Assembly (NCBI RefSeq): GCF_025602895.1
Contig: NW_026516322.1
Span: 62,001-126,000 of the forward strand
DNA: 64,000 bases
DNA from: Polychytrium aggregatum
Lineage: Eukaryota > Chytridiomycota > Chytridiomycetes > Polychytriales
Reading direction: 5' to 3'
A program made the position numbers and the translations under genes. Of this stretch, positions 10,788 to 21,671 are shown one piece after another (position 1 is the first letter of the stretch; each line of letters starts with the position of its first letter). Below the pieces are notes generated by a model that worked only from the letters and a program-made list of their open reading frames with translations, had not been told where the DNA came from and did no database searches.

Positions 10788-13700
10788 CGCCACAGCCTGG
10801 AGGCATCTTCAGTGTCGCCAAGCACCCAGGGCAGTCGGGTCGACCTGCTCGCCCTCTGAGCGTTATGGGACGATGAAGTCAGGACTCGGAGGCAATCCAT
10901 CCAGCGGCGACGCTGATGGTGACGTCGATGCGGCACTGGTGGCGACGAGACCTGGAGAAAGCCACTGTCGACAAAGCAGGGATGTGGGCCAGACATCAGG
11001 CGACGGAGACAGCTTCCCAGGCGGACGGCATCTCTGGAGAGCGGAACAGACACGACAGATGAAACGGGCGAGACGAATCGCATCGGAGAGATGGACCGCA
11101 TCGGAGAGATGGACCGCACCAACGAGTCTGGCTGATCAACAGGCCAACAGCAGCCAGCAGCCAGCACGACCGACGGAGCAGTGGTCATATCGACTCGCTG
11201 CAGCGACAGACCGACCATCCAAAGATACAGAATCGTCGGCGATGTGGATGCAGATCCGTCCGATGACTGCTGGAGGAGCGAACGTCGGCGCAGACGCCGA
11301 TGCAACCAGGCACCGGTCGGGCTGGCAGCTGGGACAGTCAACAACCTGTCGGCCATGCAGCGAGCAACCTGTTGGCTGTCCAATGTCGATCAGCAACTAC
11401 AAACATCCCGTCAACACCCGCCCAGTCCTGGTTGCGAGCAGTTCTCTATCCGCGTGGACCTTGGAGTGTCGATACTCACTTGTCTCTTGGCCGAGCACGA
11501 TCCGCCATATTCAAGGGTAAGCCTCGCTCTCAGCACCTGGCTCCCTCACGACTGCTCTGGACACTCGGTCTCCCTCACGGCGACTGTCCTCTCGGCTGCC
11601 CTTTCGACTGCCCGTCCTGCTGGACGCATCTCAAGACCCACTCCACGGCTGGAGCATCGGCACTGCTCGCTTCCACCACCGACAGACAGCACTGGAGTTC
11701 ACAGTCGCAACTGCAACCACAGGCTCCGAGAGCCACAGCCTTCGATGAGCGTCGGTGCTTGGTGCCTGTCGCCTCAGAATAAGCCCTGCTTGCTCCCGGG
11801 GCGAGCTCTGGCGGCAGTCTCGGCTCGCAGCCAGCAGCAGGACAGGACCGAGCAAACATGGCAAGGGGCGACGAGACAACGGCACCATGCGCCACACGCG
11901 ACAACAGCCGTGTGGTTGGTCGGGGATGTCAAAGGAACAAGCCCGCCGCCACACGGGCGGCAGGTGCCAGGGTCGGTGGCAGGGTCGGTGGCAGGGTCGG
12001 TGGCCGAGATGGACGGTGCCATCGGTGCAGCGTGCGGGTCGGCATGGCATGGCGATATGGCGGTATGGCGGTATGGTCGTCGTGGCGAACAGGAGTGGAT
12101 GCTGGTCTGCGATGGCGATGCCATGTCCTGTCCACCACGACATTTCGGCTGCTGAAACGTGGTCCAGGCCCAAACGAAGGCAGCGGGATCCTGCTGAATC
12201 GATGCCATCTCACAGCCTGGCAGGCACAGGATCGGATTGCTGCAGCAAAGCAGACATCGGAGCGACCCCATGACGGGACAGAACTCGATCCGGCTTGGCC
12301 ACATGCAACCACTAAACAGCGGTGCGGACAATCCTTGCAATCCTTGCAATGACTGCCACCAGACCGATTCCGATGTCGCAGCTTTCCAGTTCCACGACTC
12401 ACTCGCCAGCCTCGTGATGGCAAGGCAGTGGTATCAAAATCTATTGATTTGTCTGCATGGGCTCGACAATCTTCAATGAATACTTTGCCTCCAAAACAAG
12501 TCTGTCCTTTTCACCTTACAGCCGACCGACTCTCTCGGGGATAGTTTCCCACAATGATGATCCCGAATCGCCTGTACCATGTGGAATTCGGGTTCTGAGT
12601 AGTTATCAAGTTCGTATTGTTTTTGACACGTCATGTACCTGACACAACTCCATTGTCACCAGTGTAGGGATGGACTGCAGCTTCATAGCAAAGTGAGCTT
12701 GGTGTCGATGCCCAGCATCTCGCTGTGGCGCAAGATGGACGCTGTTGGTCCTCGATTTCCAGAGCCGCATCATCATAATTGCCAGTGCTATGGCCACATT
12801 TCAAGTCGATCGTTGCCGCCGAGCTTCACCTGTGGCATCCAGGACATGATTCTTTCAGAAAGCTCTCTGTTAGTGCTCAGCAGCAGCAGGCCACTTCTCA
12901 GCCCTCACTGATGTACGCCATATGCGGTATGGGTGGTGTTCTCTCCAGTTGGCCACGCCCACTTCCCTCCTGGAACTGCCCGAGGTCTCCATCTCGGTGC
13001 CTCGATATTGGCTTTCATTTGGCAAAATACTCTGCTTCGATCCTCCTCCCCTCCCCTACTTTGCCTCTCAGCCAGCTCGTTGGCCTTGTTTCGACTTCAA
13101 CCGAGACTCCATGAGCTGTATTCGACCAGCAGACTCATCCAGTCAAGTCGATAGATTTGGAGAGTTGTTGCCTTTGTCCTTGTGTTTCGGAAAGGTGGCC
13201 GTCTCAATGGCGCTGTTACCACTAAGATATGTGAACATCACAGCCTGGCTGTGAATTCTCGATTGACACGGCAATCGTGGCTCATTTCCTTCCTCCTGGG
13301 TCAATGCAAGCAGCATCATGACGAAAGAGGCGAGTACTAACCGGAGGGATCCTGGGCCCTCTCGCTGTATTGGATGCGGATCAGCTGGATCTGAGCAAAT
13401 CAATGTCGGTCGGATGGAGACGGCCAAACAAGCTGTTTCCAAGCCGTTTCTTTGGCAAGGTTCAGCAATCTGCACATACGCCCTCCAACCCCTCTGAAAG
13501 CATCCCAGACCTGACAGACTCCGGGTTACTGGCGTCTCTATCGAGCCGAGCTTCATCATGAATGATGTGCCTATTGAGGCCTATCGATCGATTGCAACAA
13601 ATAGGGAAGGGTCTCAACAGCGACATTAGCATCTCGGCTCGACACCCCGGGGTCCCCACGCTCCGAGGGGGAGAGGACGGTCAATCCGATCCCCGGTCCG

Positions 13701-13823
13701 GAGGGCAGATGGATGGATGATTGTTGAGTAGCGGTCCGAGGAAATGGATAGGCGATTCTTGGGCTGTATTGCGCTCGGCGACAGTGCAGCCATCGGCGGT
13801 ATTGTCAAGTTGGAATATGCCCC

Positions 13824-16800
13824 CTATTGGGACGGAGCTCTCGATAGCCCTCTGCGCTGGCCTTGGCGGACGACGAGACTGACCCCTTGGTTGGCGAATC
13901 GGAGGGTGATTGGAGTTGTGACTTTTCAGGAACCCGAAAATGGATAGACCATTCCGTCGGTGAGCAAGTGGAAACGAGGGGGGAGCAGAATGATCGTCAG
14001 TCAACAGTCAACGCGGCTGCATCGGCTGACAGAAGCGGGCGGAGGAGGACGGGAGGAGTGGGGGAAGGGGGCAGAGGGCGGAATGGACTGCCGCTATCGA
14101 GTGGCAGCAAAAGTGCCGCTGGCGCATCGATTAATCGTCCTCGTGTGCGAGCTTTCGACTGCCAGGCAGTGAACACAGTTGCTGTCGCTTGACTAGATGC
14201 GAACAATGGCAAGGTACCGACACCTTGATGTCTTTGTTGAATCGTGATTGGAGCAACAGTATTCACGGCCGAGAAGACCAGATGGTAGTGGATCAGCCAG
14301 CCAGGCATTGTGTGCTTGTGGTTGCCTCTGATTGCTTGTTGTTGCCTCTGATTGCCTCTGGTTGCCTCTGGTTGCCTCTGGTTGCCTCTGGTTGCCTCTG
14401 GTTGTCTGGTTGTTGTCTCAGACACTTCCTCGACTCGTTCCGCTGCGACTTCCTCGTTCGTTCCAGTGCCTCGTTGCCAATTCCGCGACAGTGTTGTCAC
14501 CAAGAAGGCATTGACATCCAATGCCACACAGCGACACCATCCGCAGTGTCCGTGCCATCCCGGCCCTGTTGTCGATGTTGGGGAGATGCCTCGACAGCCA
14601 TCCCAGATCTGGTGCCTGCTGGAGCATGCTGCTCCGTGCGTCACTGCCGTTGCTCTGCCAGTCCATGTTGCTCTGCCAGTCCATGTTGCTGTCGATTGAG
14701 TGCCACGGCCGATCGAGTGACATGGGCGATTGAGTGACATGGGCGATGCCACAGATCGTATCCAAACTGATCCTCATCCCGAGATTGTCTCCGTGAGTGG
14801 ATCGGTGTGGATCGGTGTGGATCGATGTGTCTCGATGTGTCTCGATGTGTCTCGATGTGTCTCGATGTGACAACAGCCGCAACGACAGCCGCAACGATGG
14901 CGACAACAACGGCCACGGCTGCATCCACAATCACGGCGACGACGAGGATCGTGTTTTCGATCCACTGCGACGACCATCAGGTCCGTGACGGCAACCATCC
15001 GATCTGTGGCAACAATCACCATGTTCTCGAGCCACAGCCACAGCCACAGCCAACGCCAACGTCGGCAGGCTGGAACACCATGCGATGCAGTGTGGTGCGG
15101 TGCCGTGCAGTGCACCCGGCACCAATGTCCATTTGAATGAGGAGGGACGACGGCAATCCGACAGAGGGTAGTCGAGCGAGATGTGCGGTGGGATGTGGGA
15201 TGTGGGATGTGGGATGTAAAGTGCCGAGGCAAGGACCAGACCAGACCAGACCAATGTCACCGACACCTTCGCAGTGCTCCTGCACCACAGCCAGTGCACA
15301 GTCTCAACCAAAACCATAGCCACAACCACAACCACAGCAACCAGCAGCCAGGCTGCAGACTCGCACCGAGAGACTCGTTTGGAGACACCAGACTGTTGAG
15401 CATCCATGGGTACTCACGCTGCATTCCGGGGAACTGCTTCCAGCCGTACGATGTGAATGGCTGGCTGATTGCCGTCGCCAGACACTGCCCACCGACACCG
15501 CTTTCCTCGCTGTCGGCCGCAGGATGTTGATTGCCGACCGCCGTTGCCGACCGCCGTTGCCGACGAGCCGCCACCAAGTCGATCCAGTCACAGACATCAG
15601 CCAGGTTCGGGTTCGGACGCCACAGCGCACCGTCGAGTGCCAGCATGTTGTTCCAGATCCAGCCCCGTCGATCGCGACCAAGATGCGAGGATTGGGCGGA
15701 TGGAGATTGGATCCAGTTCGTCAAACGTGGCATGGTGTGAGATGTGATGTGGTGTGATGTGATTTGGTGTGTGGGAGATGTGTTGCGCGATGCGATGCGA
15801 TGTGCCGCACGTTGCAGGGTTGAGTATGCATCAAGCACATGCGAGCGATATTGTGTTCGGTTGTGTCCATGTCGGCGGTGCGGTGGACAATCACAGCAGA
15901 TAGAATTGGTTGCGCCGGCCATCGAGCCGAGCCGTCGCATTGAGAACATGGCCAGTGCGGCCAGAATCAGCACGGACGAGAAACAAGAACCGCAGTGGTT
16001 AGATTGGGTGCAAGATGCGACTGGGATGGATATGGGATGGACAAGCAGCCAAGCGACCAGCCAGGCGGCTCCTCGAAGCAGCAATTGACATTGAGCAGGA
16101 TGGCGGGATGGTATGGTGGCATGGTGACATGGTGGCAGGATGGCATGGATTCGATCAGAAGGGATGGACGGAGGATTAGCGGCACGGAGGAGTCCCGTCG
16201 GCAGCGTACCTTTGCTGCAGATCCGTCAGGAAGAACTTGAGTCGGAATCTTCCCTCCATGCGAACATACAAGTCGCTGAAGACAAAAAAGACACCGGGAT
16301 CCCCTTCCATATCAGTGAGGAACAGCGAGTGCGAGACCAGGGTGCCAAACGCCAGAGTCGCAGGCAGGGCTTCGCTCGATTCATCTCCGGCTGGCTGTGC
16401 GAAAGATCGTGGTGTTTGCCGCTGGCTTTGGATCTGCCTTAATGCAAGGGCGTCTCGACTCGGCCGTCGGGAGCTTGCCGACGAAGAGGGAATCGTTTCC
16501 TCCCTGCGGAACTGTGGTTCTCCTTCCAGGCTCTCCTCGTCGCGGGTTTCGGCCCACAACTTGGCGTGAACAACAAAGGTTGCTGACTCTGGCATATCGA
16601 CCGGACTGAGATCGGGAAAATAAATATTAATAACCTTGTTCAGAGACATCGGAGGATCGGCAACCAGTACTCCTTGCTGCCATGTCTGTGGGTCACGGAA
16701 TGCGCTGTGATGTGGCTCTGTGGTCGTGGTGTTTGTGACATCGCTGTCAAGATCACCACCGTGCCGAAACCACCGTTGCCACTGCGGCTGCTCCTGGATC

Positions 16801-17415
16801 TCATGCTGTCATATGGAAGGAGCGAATGTAGCGGCAGAAGCCAGTCCTATGTCTCCGCTCGAACTGCTTTCGGCGGCGGCGAGTCTGTGACTCCTCAGAC
16901 GAGGCGCCCCACAATCCCAGCGGATGTCAATTTCGCTGCTCTCCTGCATACCTGCGCAATACACGCTCCTCGGAGGCTCTTGTAGATAGCTGCAAGATCA
17001 CCGGCGGATCGACAGGCTTGGGGTCTGTCAATGTGTCGAGGCTGCCACTCTTGGCTCTGTTTGGCTGCTGGATGACATTCAGCACATACGTCCTATTCGT
17101 AGCGAACAAAGGGTGCATGGAGATGTCAAACCCTACCGGATGGCTCCTGCAGATGCGAGCCTGCTCCGAACGACCGCCTGGCCTGAAACAAGTGGCCGAC
17201 CCTGATGGATATGCATCCCCCTTGGCGCCTCCCCAAGCCCGCCCAGCTCTCGTTGCGCAGAGTCGATCGATTCCAAGCTGCCAGCCGCCGCTTGGGAATA
17301 ACCGGTCGACTTTTGACCCGGCCTCAGGATCGCCACCCAACACTCTGCCCAACTCCTCCTGTCCGCTCGCCCAAACACCTTTGCCCTGTTGACCCAACGT
17401 CGGCACTGTCGACAC
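13824..17415 (-). CDS. Velvet-domain regulator, copy 2 (four exons)
   Basis: Paralogue of copy 1 in opposite orientation. Proposed exons are 17415-16952, 16605-16210, 15509-15418 and 13921-13824, summing to 1050 nt (349 residues). Family blocks in order are LNVIQQPNRA and VDPPVILQL (exon 1), FVVHAKLW and VFFVFSDLYVRMEGRFRLKF (exon 2), QPFTSYGWKQFPGMQ (exon 3) and ITLRFANQGVSLVVR (exon 4). Splice phases 2, 2, 1 match copy 1 exactly. Introns are 346, 700 and 1496 bp; the last contains the right arm of the inverted repeat. Exon 3 equals copy 1 over its last 17 codons and diverges abruptly before that. About 95 residues upstream of the domain are Gly/Arg-rich. The start at 17415 is the first ATG of the open frame, but a separate upstream exon is possible (AG before the conserved TYVLNVIQQP). 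Confidence 0.85.
14264..15469 (-). repeat. Right arm of 1.2 kb near-perfect inverted repeat
   Basis: Reverse complement of 7784-9009 (coordinates sum to 23253 outside the variable array). It occupies most of the last intron and the last 52 bp of exon 3 of velvet copy 2. The arms are separated by about 5.25 kb. Confidence 0.95.
16080..16150 (+). repeat. ATGGTGGC-type degenerate repeat in velvet copy 2 intron 2
   Basis: Short degenerate repeats of GATGG(C/T)ATGGTGGC within the second intron of velvet copy 2, just downstream (on the minus strand) of exon 2. Confidence 0.6.
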
Positions 17416-19118
17416 AAGGCTACATTATCTCGCAGGCACTCACAAAGCCGACCAAAATGTGCTCTGACCGCTTGTGACGCCGGGCAAGACTCGGCTTACG
17501 ACAGCGCACAAGTGTCGCTCTCTTTCAAGTGCAGCAGACCAACGCCGTCATCACAGCCGTGGCATTTTGCAGCTCGAGAGGCACCATAAAGCAAAGCGAG
17601 ACCACTTGTACATGCACTTTCCCTCGTCCAGCCCGTTGTCGGTTGTGTTCTGGAGTGCTTACCTCTTGGACTGTTGGGATTTGGCGCTTCGTTCTCGCTG
17701 TTGTACTGTGGCGGACATCTTGGGACGGGCGATGGGAACGAAGTTACCGGCACACCTTTGCTGTCCCAAGAGGGCAATGTAATTTGGAGGGGAGGGGCCA
17801 GGCGAGATGCCCAAGTTTCTCCTTGGTGTTGTGACCCTGGGCGCCACTCGCGGAGAGTCCAGCGCCGGCTCACGACTATTGCCCCTCGAAACTGCCTCGA
17901 TCGCCTCTGCGTCCGAGAGAGCAGAGATGCCGAGACGGTCGCTCGGACGGCATCCACAGCAACGTCGCCTGCCGATCCTGTCGCCGCCGTTTCTGCCTAC
18001 TTGCAAAGGGCCGCCAATTGACGGCGGCAACGGATCCGTGGCCAGCGAGGCCATGCAGCGGCGAGACAGGAGATTGGTGCAAGCGGCGTCACTTGTTGCC
18101 AGACGGGCGTGCGGCGATCTGCTTGAGGCAAGTGGGTCGCTGCGATCGGCCATACTCTTGCATTTAGTCGGGCATACCAGCGCGGCTGATTGCACTCGCC
18201 GCCGGCTCACCATCGTTTTTGCGACCGGGCTACCGTCGACTGTAGCGGAAACAACCACAACCAAACAAGAGAAGAAGAAGAAAAACATGCAACGGCTTGG
18301 GTCTGCGAGTGAGAATCGGCCGACAGACTCACGCCCAATGCGTCGGGTACAAAGCAGCCGCCACGCATCGCTTGGTCGATCAATACGGCTGTCTGCCGCT
18401 CAACCAGCGCTTGCGGGTGTCTCTCTCGAGTGTTGAGTGTTGGACGACGCCGCAGGCCTCCGATCAGCAGGCGGATTGACCATTGCCTCGAGCAGGTCTT
18501 GCTGCTCAGCGAGCAGCCTCACAATCGGTGGTCTGATGGGCCTTGGTCGGACCCCTGTTGCGGTTGCTGCCAGACAGCCCTGGCAGGACAGCCTCGCTCG
18601 GCCAGACTCCCTGCTTCTGGCTGGACTGCGTGGCGCCTCTCCGATCCGAGTTCCCGTCGGATATGTGCCGAGAGACCGCCCCGCTCATGGTCTCCAGCAG
18701 CGCCTTCTCCTGGCCGACAACAGCCATTCCTGGATGCGCGAACAACACCTGCGTGGCAGAGATTGCGCCGAGCCACATGAGTGGGTTTGCTCAGGCCAGC
18801 GCCAGCCGTGGCCCCCCATGGTGGCAGAAGCGCGCCGTGGTGAGTCACAGGGCGGGCGGGCGGCGGATCCTGGCTCTGGCCAAAGCGGCGCCGCCAATCA
18901 CACTGCAGCAGGCTCTGCGCTGTATGGCTGTGGTCTCTGTGGCCTCGGCGGCTGGCCGTGCACCAATCGCGGCCGGGCGGGGAATTGTGCGCTCGTGCGC
19001 TGGCGGTGGAGGGCCTGGCGCGACAAGGCAGCATCGGCGTTGCCAGCCAGGCCCAGCGAGCGACGCGGTGCAGCGCGTTGGTGAGGGGAGGACGTGGGGA
19101 GGAGGACGTGGGGAGGAG

Positions 19119-19183
19119 GACGAACAGCACCAGAGAGCAGGACGAACAGCACCAGAGAGCAGGACGAACAGCATCCAGAGCAG
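19119..19183 (+). repeat. About 21-bp tandem repeat, 3 copies
   Basis: Units containing GACGAACAGCACCAGAGAGC. Not associated with a gene I can name. Confidence 0.9.
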
Positions 19184-19348
19184 GAAGCAGTACACAGTCC
19201 ACACGAGGAATCGGGATGTCGCAGCTCGTGGCAATCCTTTCGGTTGGGAATATACACACAATGCCCACCATCCTCTATCGCCATCGATCGCGCACCGCCG
19301 CGCTGTGATCCCCCGGCCTGATGCACCTATGGCGGTGTTGTGATGTCG

Positions 19349-19352
19349 CTTC

Positions 19353-19383
<31 letters not shown>
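19349..19383 (+). repeat. ATTG tetranucleotide microsatellite
   Basis: About eight tandem ATTG units. Confidence 0.95.
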
Positions 19384-19718
19384 TTTGAAACAAACGTTAC
19401 TCCAGTGCAACCAGAGCAATGTGCCACACGATCCATGTGAGAGCAGGTGCAGCCGCAGCGGGAACGCCGAAGGCACAATCCACTGGGAGCGCGAATAGGA
19501 AGGATGGATGCAATGCCACACCGGTGTTGCAAGGTGAGCGAAATGGAGCAATAGCTGAGCCAAAGCGAGGTGATAGAGTGCAATAGGCCGCGCGGCTGGA
19601 GGTGATCCTGCCCTCAGCCGCTTTCAGGAGTTGCGAGAGGGTCGAGCGGCGACGATGGCAGCGGTGATAGGCATCGGCGCGATCAAGCGCCAGGCCCTTG
19701 GCATTTCAGCAGCCCCGG

Positions 19719-20363
19719 CTACTTGAAGCGGAACTCAAAGATGGTTGATCCATGCGGCCGCTGTCCCGAGGCGCTTGCGTCGCAGGAGGCCGGTGCAGGC
19801 GATCCTTGGAGGCGTGCCATGCGGATCCTTTTCTTCAACTCGCCGTACCCTACGGGCAGCCTTGATGATGTCACCAGCTCCTGCATCGAAGGCAGTCGGC
19901 GGCGTGGGGCGGACTTGCCAGCACGATATGCCGGCCCAGAACCCGAGGCCGCAGTCTGTGGTCGAAGAGGTCCAAAGGACGGCAAGTGAGCCGCCGATGC
20001 CCCGTTGCTGATGCCGGGGGTGGCTGGCCAAGGACTTGGATGTTGCTGGCCGCATGGTTCGCAAACTGCATTGCAGCAAGCCTGGTAGCTGTCAGGCCCC
20101 AGGTTCAGGGTTCGACTGGGCTCGGCAACACCCGGCCTGGACTCGGAGGCAGTATGGCTCGCCAACGCTGCCGGCGACGGTTTCTTGGGCGATTGCTCGG
20201 GGCTCGGTATGCAAGGATTACTTGGCTGTCGTAGCGGCTCGGCCAGGAGCAAGCAGGATGGGTTGATGGGCGGAGAGGCATATGGTGCGGGTGTCTCAGG
20301 GAGCGGGTCGGTTGGGCCGGAAGACTGTTCATCCCGCTTCGAGAGTAGCTGAGACAGATCCAT
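19719..20363 (-). CDS. Ser/Pro-rich hypothetical protein (214 residues)
   Basis: A single open frame from ATG at 20363 to a stop at 19719. The start region (MDLSQLLSKRDEQ) is hydrophilic. The middle is rich in Pro, Ser and Ala, suggesting disorder. The C-terminal third has a basic patch (GELKKRIRMARLQG) and ends FEFRFK. No family recognised. Codon composition resembles the recognised genes, but the complementary strand also stays open, so it could be a chance frame. An 18-bp repeat lies immediately upstream. Confidence 0.4.
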   Translation of the reverse strand: MDLSQLLSKRDEQSSGPTDPLPETPAPYASPPINPSCLLLAEPLRQPSNPCIPSPEQSPKKPSPAALASHTASESRPGVAEPSRTLNLGPDSYQACCNAVCEPCGQQHPSPWPATPGISNGASAAHLPSFGPLRPQTAASGSGPAYRAGKSAPRRRLPSMQELVTSSRLPVGYGELKKRIRMARLQGSPAPASCDASASGQRPHGSTIFEFRFK

Positions 20364-20366
20364 GAC

Positions 20367-20433
20367 GTCGATGATCAGGAAAGTGTGGAAGGTCAGGAAA
20401 GTGTGGAAGGTCAGGAAAGTGTGGAAGGTCAGG
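20367..20433 (+). repeat. 18-bp tandem repeat, about 3 copies
   Basis: Units of the type GTCAGGAAAGTGTGGAAG, immediately upstream of the start of the Ser/Pro-rich ORF. Confidence 0.95.
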
Positions 20434-21113
20434 AGCGTATTCTAGGCCGTTCAGGAGCACGTCTCTCTGGGGGGGGGGACGCAGATCGGAGCGTTGTGAG
20501 CCGCCAGCAATCCTTTAACCAGAGAAGTATGTAGGCGACGACGAGGAAGAGCGATGCCGGGCCCCGGCGATGCACTCGCTCTCATATAGGCATACAGGCC
20601 AGGCCAGACGAGGCCGTTGGGGCCGGGCTCTGGGTCGGAAGGGAAAAGAGCCCTGGCATGTTGGGACCCCGCTGGCGGACGACCCTGGCGGCCGATACCT
20701 CCGCAGGGAGACACTGGGCAAAGACCCAAGCAAATCGCCGCTCGGCTCGTCTGTCTCCCGCCGCGGCGGTCTCCCGTTGTGCTGGCTGTCGTCGGGGCCA
20801 GTCGGGGCTGGTCAGGGCTGGCCAGGGCCGTCGGCGTCGACGCAACAGGGTTGGAGGTGGTGCTCTGCGGCGGCGGAGCCCTGGCTGGAGGACGATGCCC
20901 TGAACAGTCGACCCTCAGGCTGCCCCCCGGCTCGTTCGCTCTCGACTCCCTCCGAAAGCCGCCCGCAGCCAAGGCGACACTCCCAGCCTGCACCCTTTCT
21001 TCCATCCCAGGCCGCGAAGGATTGGTCCCATTCGGCATCGAGTTCCCAGGCTCAGTTTGTATTGGTCGGAGATAGAAGGGCTTCGGGAGCAGCAGTGCAC
21101 ATTTCGCTCCGCC
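20434..21113. other. No gene assigned
   Basis: A minus-strand frame (21038-20451) and overlapping plus-strand frames are open but Pro/Gly/Arg-rich without motifs. Treated as GC-rich chance frames. Confidence 0.3.
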
Positions 21114-21671
21114 CTACTCGGCGCTGTGATCAAAGGCCACATGCATGCGGCTCGCTCGGATCCGTCCAAGCAGCCTCCGGCGGATGAGCTGGGTGCGGAG
21201 ACTTGGCGACTCGACGATGACCGACAGCCCCCAGACCGAGCGATTCGATGCCAGCCGAGCCTCGTTGGCAAGCTCGGCAGCATAGGCCTTGGCGATCGCG
21301 CGTCTGGTCCGGTCCATGCTCTCAACGAATCCCTCCGTGTCCCGAGCGCCCGATCGGAGTTCTTGGCTGGTGGCTTCGATCAGATGCCGGACGGTCGGCA
21401 GCTGGCTCAGGAATCCATCTTTCTGCGACAGACTGGCCACGGTGAGTGTAAGCCGATGGAGGGCAAAGTGGGTACGAACCAGGCAGCGCAAGGCCTGGTC
21501 ATAGTCGCCATCAAGGTGGGCAACGCCTTTGGCTTTGATCTGAGTCGTAGACAACAGACCCGAGTGGGTGCGTCGGCGAGAGGAACAGTTGGTTAGATCG
21601 GGCAGCTTCCGGCGGATGTTGCAGGGACGGTTCAGGTTGGTGCAAGACGTTGCTAACCCTACAGATGGCAA
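21114..21671 (-). CDS. Hypothetical protein or 3' exon, function unknown
   Basis: An open frame of 185 residues. The first half contains short Cys-containing segments. The second half (from about LSQLPTVRHLIEATSQELR to the end) has an amphipathic helical look with many Ala, Glu and Arg residues and is the most protein-like part. Its first codons overlap the stop of the F-box/LRR gene upstream (21659) in another frame. It could be a separate gene on the same strand or contain an intron near 21440. I do not recognise the family. Confidence 0.35.
   Translation of the reverse strand: MPSVGLATSCTNLNRPCNIRRKLPDLTNCSSRRRTHSGLLSTTQIKAKGVAHLDGDYDQALRCLVRTHFALHRLTLTVASLSQKDGFLSQLPTVRHLIEATSQELRSGARDTEGFVESMDRTRRAIAKAYAAELANEARLASNRSVWGLSVIVESPSLRTQLIRRRLLGRIRASRMHVAFDHSAE

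Larger units (their letters stand above)
9650..13823. other. Spacer between the convergent velvet genes
   Basis: The 4.2 kb between the two stop codons has no gene I can support. The first half is repeat-rich: a 21-bp array at 10448-10556, a 19-bp array at 10721-10787, an 18-bp duplication near 11085-11120, GGTCGGTGGCA units near 11968-12003 and GGCGGTAT-type units near 12040-12075. From about 12450 to 13560 the base composition is less repetitive and more AT-rich, with overlapping frames of 60-140 codons on both strands, none matching a family I know. That part could be a decayed gene or element. Confidence 0.5.
17416..19718. other. Upstream of velvet copy 2, no confident gene
   Basis: Contains several antiparallel open frames (for example 18288-17659 minus, 17807-18436 plus, 18778-18506 minus) without recognisable domains. 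The minus-strand stretch around 18778-18506 has protein-like composition and could be an exon of an intron-rich gene, but no consistent model was found. Tandem repeats lie at 19119-19183 and 19349-19383. Confidence 0.3.

Noticed and set aside
7784-15469. Inverted-repeat arms interpreted as a large DNA transposon with terminal inverted repeats
   Set aside because: The arms include coding exon sequence of the velvet genes, start inside an exon, contain no transposase between them and show no target-site duplication.
21057-21596. Plus-strand ORF with a good GTGAGT donor at 21441
   Set aside because: It overlaps a more protein-like minus-strand frame and has no recognisable motif; neither is certain, and I kept only the minus-strand one at low confidence.
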